Part shown: positions 32,035 to 35,161 of the stretch, piece after piece
How positions within the stretch are numbered: the first letter of the stretch is position 1
Layout: the number at the start of each line of letters is the position of its first letter
NCBI GenBank assembly: GCA_902779355.1
Contig: CACZBF010000020.1
Span: 1-35,161 of the forward strand
Origin: an uncultured Lachnospiraceae bacterium
GTDB taxonomy: Bacteria > Bacillota > Clostridia > Lachnospirales > Lachnospiraceae
Length of the DNA: 35,161 bases
Direction: 5' to 3'
Notes under the pieces: generated by a model
The model's input: only the letters and a program-made list of their open reading frames with translations
Databases searched by the model: none
What the model was told of the DNA's origin: nothing
Program-made: the position numbers and the translations under genes

Positions 32035-33291
32035 TCAGCATTTTTCCAAACTATTTTTATCCATCAAAAAATCATAAATGCTCATTGTGACTATTCCTTT
32101 TTCATCTCTGGAAATCTTCACAACGTCTCGAACCAAAACAATCTTTTTGAAGGAATCATCTACATTATTCAGAGATTCCTTTTCTTGTTTTTCTTTATCT
32201 TGATCTGGAATTTGGAATGCAGACTGAATATAGTAACGTTGGCTTCCCATATTAGCTACAAAATCTATTTCAAGCTTTCTCTTTTCCTGTTTACCCTCTG
32301 AGTTCCGCTTTCTTGTTTCCACCACACCAACATCAACTGCATATCCTCTCGATAGCAGCTCATTATATACCACATTTTCCATCAAATACGTTTCTTCCAC
32401 TTGACGAAATCCAAGTCTGGCATTTCTAAGACCAATGTCCTCATAGTAGTATTTAAGTGGTGTTCCTATGTACTTTCTACCTTTAATATCATACCTATTT
32501 GCTTCATTTATTATAAAAGCATCCTTTAGATATCCTAAATACTGAACAACAGTATTTCTGGATATTGTCGACTTCAATACACTTTTAAAAGTTGCTTCGA
32601 TCTTCGTGGGATTTGTAAGCGAACCTACTGCCGAAGCAAGTACATTCAACAGAGTTTCCAATTCCTCCGTCTTCTCAATACCATTATGTTCAATGATATC
32701 ACTTATATATGTTTTCTCGAAAAGATCCGTCAGATACTTAATCTTTTGCTGATCTGTGCGCATTCCCCAAACAAGCGGAAGACCGCCATAAGTAACATAT
32801 TCTGCCCATCCATGATAAATATCACCCTTATAGTTCTGCATTGCCTCCTGAAAAGTCAACGGATAAACATGAATCTCGTCTCCTCGCCCTCTAAATTCTG
32901 TAAGAACATCACTTGACAAAAACCTTGAATTGCTTCCCGTTACATAGATATCTAAATTCTTTATATGAAGCAGCGAATTAAGGACTTCTTCAAAATCTTC
33001 AAGCATTTGCACTTCATCAAGAAGAACGTAATATTCTCCCTTATCTGTAATATGTTCTTTTATATAGTCAAGTAAATCATCTGGATCACGATACTTTGAA
33101 TTCTCTTTTTTATCAAATTCCATCTCGATGATGTGTTCTTCATCCACACCTTCACTTATCAAATATTCTTTGAAAATAGAAAAAATAAGGTAGGACTTTC
33201 CACTTCTTCTAATTCCAGTAACAACTTTAATCATACCGTTATGCATACGGTCTTTTAAATCATTCAAATATTTATCTCTCTTTATTTCCAT
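32035..33291 (-). CDS. AAA_14 ATPase with DUF4143 domain (COG1373)
   Basis: A 418-aa ATPase of a family common in anaerobes and archaea. Walker A is TGIRRSGKS (residues 25-33), Walker B is VLLDEVQML (about 89-97), and ITGSNSRFLSS-like sensor sequence follows (VTGSNSRFLSSD). The C-terminal DUF4143 region includes YYEDIGLRNARLGFRQVEE and a nuclease-like segment EIDFVA. The biological role of this family is not established. It is a single gene, visibly more AT-rich than the operon to its left, and lies among toxin-antitoxin-type remnants, which suggests horizontal acquisition. Confidence 0.9.
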   Translation of the reverse strand: MEIKRDKYLNDLKDRMHNGMIKVVTGIRRSGKSYLIFSIFKEYLISEGVDEEHIIEMEFDKKENSKYRDPDDLLDYIKEHITDKGEYYVLLDEVQMLEDFEEVLNSLLHIKNLDIYVTGSNSRFLSSDVLTEFRGRGDEIHVYPLTFQEAMQNYKGDIYHGWAEYVTYGGLPLVWGMRTDQQKIKYLTDLFEKTYISDIIEHNGIEKTEELETLLNVLASAVGSLTNPTKIEATFKSVLKSTISRNTVVQYLGYLKDAFIINEANRYDIKGRKYIGTPLKYYYEDIGLRNARLGFRQVEETYLMENVVYNELLSRGYAVDVGVVETRKRNSEGKQEKRKLEIDFVANMGSQRYYIQSAFQIPDQDKEKQEKESLNNVDDSFKKIVLVRDVVKISRDEKGIVTMSIYDFLMDKNSLEKC

Positions 33292-33434
33292 CTGCCACCT
33301 CTGACAATTTTGGACTCAATAGTCTGTTTTTGTCATTATCTCACACAAGAAAGATATAGCAATGATTTTTTTGATAATTCTGTACTCATGTGACCATTTT
33401 TATCAAATGCATCTCGGTGAATTCTTTGGCCTTC

Positions 33435-33468
33435 AAAAAACACCCCACAGAATAAGAGTGAGGTGTTT
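33435..33468 (-). terminator. Rho-independent terminator after the HigA-type gene
   Basis: A hairpin with 11-base arms and one mismatch (33438-33448 and 33458-33468) is followed on the minus strand by a T-run (33440-33435). It lies 12 bases after the stop codon at 33480. Confidence 0.8.
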
Positions 33469-33479
33469 AAAAACCCTGT

Positions 33480-33776
33480 TTAACCTTCCTGTGCCACACT
33501 TTTCGGAAAAGGTATTACATTATTTGGCTCATGCTTTCGCGCATTCCATAGAGTGAGCTTCTGCTGCATATTCATCCAGCTCTCTACAGAGGTATTTGTT
33601 GCCTTGCCTATTCTTAAAGCCATTTCAGGACTTAATGAAGACTTCTCATTTATGAATTCAGACAAGGTTTTTCTGCTCACACCAAGCATACTTGCAGCGT
33701 CAGTAACAGAAAGATTTAATGGTTTCATTACATCTTCTAAAAAAACAGCTCCCGGATGTGTCGGTTTTCTCGTCAT
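33480..33776 (-). CDS. higA: HigA-family antitoxin (XRE type)
   Basis: A 98-aa DNA-binding antitoxin. The start KPTHPGAVFLEDVMKPLNLS is the hallmark of HigA/VapI proteins, followed by a helix-turn-helix (VTDAASMLGVSRKTLSEFIN) and SPEMALRIGKATNTSVESWMNMQ. HigA normally neutralises a HigB RNase encoded just upstream; here that place is taken by a small XRE gene 40 bases away, and no HigB-like ORF is present. It may be orphaned or serve as a regulator only. GGGAGGA precedes the ATG, and a good terminator follows. Confidence 0.88.
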   Translation of the reverse strand: MTRKPTHPGAVFLEDVMKPLNLSVTDAASMLGVSRKTLSEFINEKSSLSPEMALRIGKATNTSVESWMNMQQKLTLWNARKHEPNNVIPFPKSVAQEG

Positions 33777-33815
33777 CTCAGAGTTCCTCCCTTCTTAGCC
33801 ATATTCATACCCCCA

Positions 33816-34031
33816 TTATTTCTCGCTGATGCCATTCTCATTGAGCTTACGCTGCATCTCAACATAATACGAAAGCAGTCTGAGTACATATGGGGGAGCA
33901 TTCCTATGACCCAGTTCCCACTCGGTCATTGTCCTGTACGGAATCTCGAACTTTTCGCAGAACTCCTTACGATTCAATCCGGTAGATTCTCTTAATTCTT
34001 TCATTTTTACACTAAACAATTCATCCGACAT
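33816..34031 (-). CDS. Small XRE/Cro-type regulator
   Basis: A 71-aa protein consisting almost only of a helix-turn-helix: VKMKELRESTGLNRKEFCEK, then FEIPYRTMTEWELGHRNAPP and a C-terminal helix YVLRLLSYYVEMQRKL. Such short XRE proteins are often antitoxins or phage-type repressors. The ATG follows GAAGGGAAAG. It is transcribed first, with higA second. Repeated CTCATTG/CAATGAG boxes flank its promoter, so autoregulation is likely. No toxin partner is seen. Confidence 0.85.
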   Translation of the reverse strand: MSDELFSVKMKELRESTGLNRKEFCEKFEIPYRTMTEWELGHRNAPPYVLRLLSYYVEMQRKLNENGISEK

Positions 34032-34055
34032 AGTATCTTTCCCTTCATTGCTTTA

Positions 34056-34100
34056 CTCATTGAGTATAGAATAACATATATCCTCCGTTTACACAATGAG
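34056..34100 (-). promoter_or_regulatory. Promoter and operator of the XRE-higA unit
   Basis: On the minus strand TTGTGT (34096-34091) and TATTCT (34073-34068) are separated by 17 bp. Inverted copies of a 7-mer, CTCATTG (34056-34062) and CAATGAG (34094-34100), flank this promoter. The left copy is part of a 9-bp palindrome CTCATTGAG. This fits binding of the small XRE protein to its own promoter. Confidence 0.55.
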
Positions 34101-34393
34101 CATTATTGGGATTTTTACAGATTATTATCTCTGACAATTTAACGATATGTCGGGAACCATTTATTTAGGGTATCCTCAATTAAAAATGGTAACATGTATA
34201 TAGGATATCCTATTTAATTCAGCGATTTCCCGCTTCCTGCCTATCATGCCAGCCTCCTAATTATTATGTTATTCTCAGCCATCAGATATCATAATGCCAC
34301 GTTTATGGCTGAGTATCAACATATAGGATTTCTCCCCCCATAAAACGTAAAACTGGAAGATAATCCTTACTGCATCACATCAATAATGGATTA
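34101..34393. other. AT-rich non-coding stretch with palindromes
   Basis: No gene is seen between the XRE promoter and the GNAT stop. It contains a 14-bp perfect palindrome ATAGGATATCCTAT (34200-34213), related GGTATCC and ATAGGAT words nearby, and a hairpin with 9-bp arms CTCAGCCAT/ATGGCTGAG (34274-34282, 34305-34313) with a 22-base loop. No T-run follows the hairpin. Confidence 0.6.
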
Positions 34394-34909
34394 TCACAGT
34401 TTCCAAACACTTTTACTTATTTCATATACTCCATCGTGATATTCTCCTTCTCCTTCAAAGAAGGTTTCAAATCCACACTTTTCCAAAACACGTCCTGAAG
34501 AAACATTTTCCAGGAGTCGAATGCCATATACTTCTTCAGTCCCAACTCTTTTTGCCATAAGCGGAAGAAGTGCTTTTACTGCTTCTGTTGCATAGCCCTT
34601 GCAAGTATATGCTTTTGCCACATGATATCCTATTTCCCACTTACCTTCTCCGATAGGAACAAGTTGAACATACCCTATATTTGTATCGTCGGCTTTCAGA
34701 ATCACTGCATAGACCAGTGGACCATCCGTAGAACCATATTGAGACATCAAAAACTCCACCGTTTCTTTTGCATCTTCCAATGTTTCGAAGACTTCATCCG
34801 GTACGAATCTTCTTGTATCCTCATCCAAAGAATTCTTATGGATATCCATAGCCATATCCATAGTCATTTCGGTAATTATTAATCGTTCTGTTTCAACTAA
34901 AACGTTCAT
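34394..34909 (-). CDS. GNAT acetyltransferase of the RimJ/RimL type
   Basis: A 171-aa acetyltransferase of the Acetyltransf_3 group. It begins VETERLIITEMTMDMAMDIH, typical of this group, and has motif A WEIGYHVAKAYTCKGYATEAV (CKGYAT) followed by IRLLENVSSGRVLEKCGFE, the usual N..S..V.EK.GF motif. Family members acetylate ribosomal protein N-termini or small amines and antibiotics; substrate unknown. GGGAG lies at good spacing before the ATG, and the start is ten bases after the upstream stop, so the two genes are co-transcribed. Confidence 0.9.
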   Translation of the reverse strand: MNVLVETERLIITEMTMDMAMDIHKNSLDEDTRRFVPDEVFETLEDAKETVEFLMSQYGSTDGPLVYAVILKADDTNIGYVQLVPIGEGKWEIGYHVAKAYTCKGYATEAVKALLPLMAKRVGTEEVYGIRLLENVSSGRVLEKCGFETFFEGEGEYHDGVYEISKSVWKL

Positions 34910-34919
34910 AGTATCTCCC

Positions 34920-35161
34920 TTAAATGCACTTACAGAAATCTAAGATTTCCTGCTTTCTTGATTCTACATCCACTTTATATTCGATAGATGTCAGCCCAAG
35001 ATGACCCACACTCTCTATCTCCAAATGACCATAAAAATGTTCTATGCTTCCGATGATCCGCTCACATTCCGGCATATTAGGTCCGGTTCTCAAAGCAATT
35101 GTAAAGCCTTTCTTGCCAGGCTTAATAGTTGCATGCGGCTCGTGCGTATTGCACCAAGGTG
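34920..35161 (-). CDS. 3' end of an unidentified gene, running off the window
   Basis: The minus-strand frame is open from the window edge to a TAA at 34920 and gives about 79 residues, with NTHEPHATIKPGKKGFTIAL near the start and a C-terminal YKVDVESRKQEILDFCK. The codon pattern and the close GNAT gene downstream support a real gene. The fold is not recognised with confidence; a flavodoxin-like or NADPH-FMN-reductase-like C-terminus is only a guess. The start lies outside the window. Confidence 0.6.
   Translation of the reverse strand, partial: PWCNTHEPHATIKPGKKGFTIALRTGPNMPECERIIGSIEHFYGHLEIESVGHLGLTSIEYKVDVESRKQEILDFCKCI

Noticed and set aside
31749-32090. 113-codon plus-strand ORF
   Set aside because: It overlaps the antitoxin remnant and the ATPase 3' end on the other strand, has no ribosome site of note, and its sequence looks like an antisense translation.
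32035-33291. Defence ATPase or transposon helper role for the DUF4143 protein
   Set aside because: The family is widespread with no established function, and no nuclease, transposase or defence gene lies beside it.
33777-33815. 11-codon ORF between the XRE gene and higA overlapping the higA ATG
   Set aside because: Its codons cover the higA ribosome site; a leader peptide cannot be supported from sequence alone.

Overview
The window reads as a chromosomal piece of a Gram-positive anaerobe of the class Clostridia, most likely Lachnospiraceae-like. This is inferred from gene style: AGGAGG-type ribosome binding sites before most genes, TTGACA/TATAAT-like promoters, many GNAT acetyltransferases and MerR regulators, and typical clostridial families. 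No rRNA, tRNA, CRISPR array or complete insertion sequence was seen. Nearly everything is on the minus strand; only an acetyltransferase and an acyltransferase at 13.3-15.0 kb run the other way.

Left part (0-13.2 kb) holds small stand-alone or operonic units: a short flavodoxin; a TetR / CPBP protease / GNAT operon with a clear operator; a UGT-type glycosyltransferase; a MerR-GyrI regulator; an operon of a metallo-beta-lactamase-fold enzyme, a TtcA-like PP-loop enzyme, three GNATs and a spore-photoproduct-lyase-like radical SAM protein; a TipA-like MerR regulator with a 19-bp dyad in a 19-bp promoter spacer; and a two-gene signalling unit of a sugar-binding lipoprotein and a membrane GGDEF protein.

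The centre (15.0-29.3 kb) is one tightly packed, probably co-transcribed block of ten minus-strand genes. In transcription order they are: a GT2 glycosyltransferase fused to a GH3-like domain, a GT14 (core-2/I-branching) glycosyltransferase, an HxxxD acyltransferase, a membrane acyltransferase 3, a type-B carboxylesterase, two tandem paralogous GT2 enzymes, a second HxxxD acyltransferase, and the two halves of an asymmetric ABC exporter. Most junctions overlap or are separated by a few bases. The gene set suggests synthesis and export of an acylated glycan or glycolipid. There is no carrier protein, PKS or NRPS module. I do not recognise this combination as a described pathway, and it is the main candidate for a new system in this window.

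Just upstream of that block, on the same strand, is a full-length STT3-type oligosaccharyltransferase with an intact WWDYG motif, unusual for a Firmicute. Whether it acts with the glycosyltransferase operon is inference from position only.

The right end (31.7-35.2 kb) is visibly more AT-rich and looks like accessory DNA: a frameshifted CopG-type antitoxin remnant, an AAA_14/DUF4143 ATPase, a HigA-type antitoxin and a small XRE regulator with no toxin beside them, a palindrome-rich non-coding stretch, a GNAT gene, and the 3' end of a gene that runs off the window.
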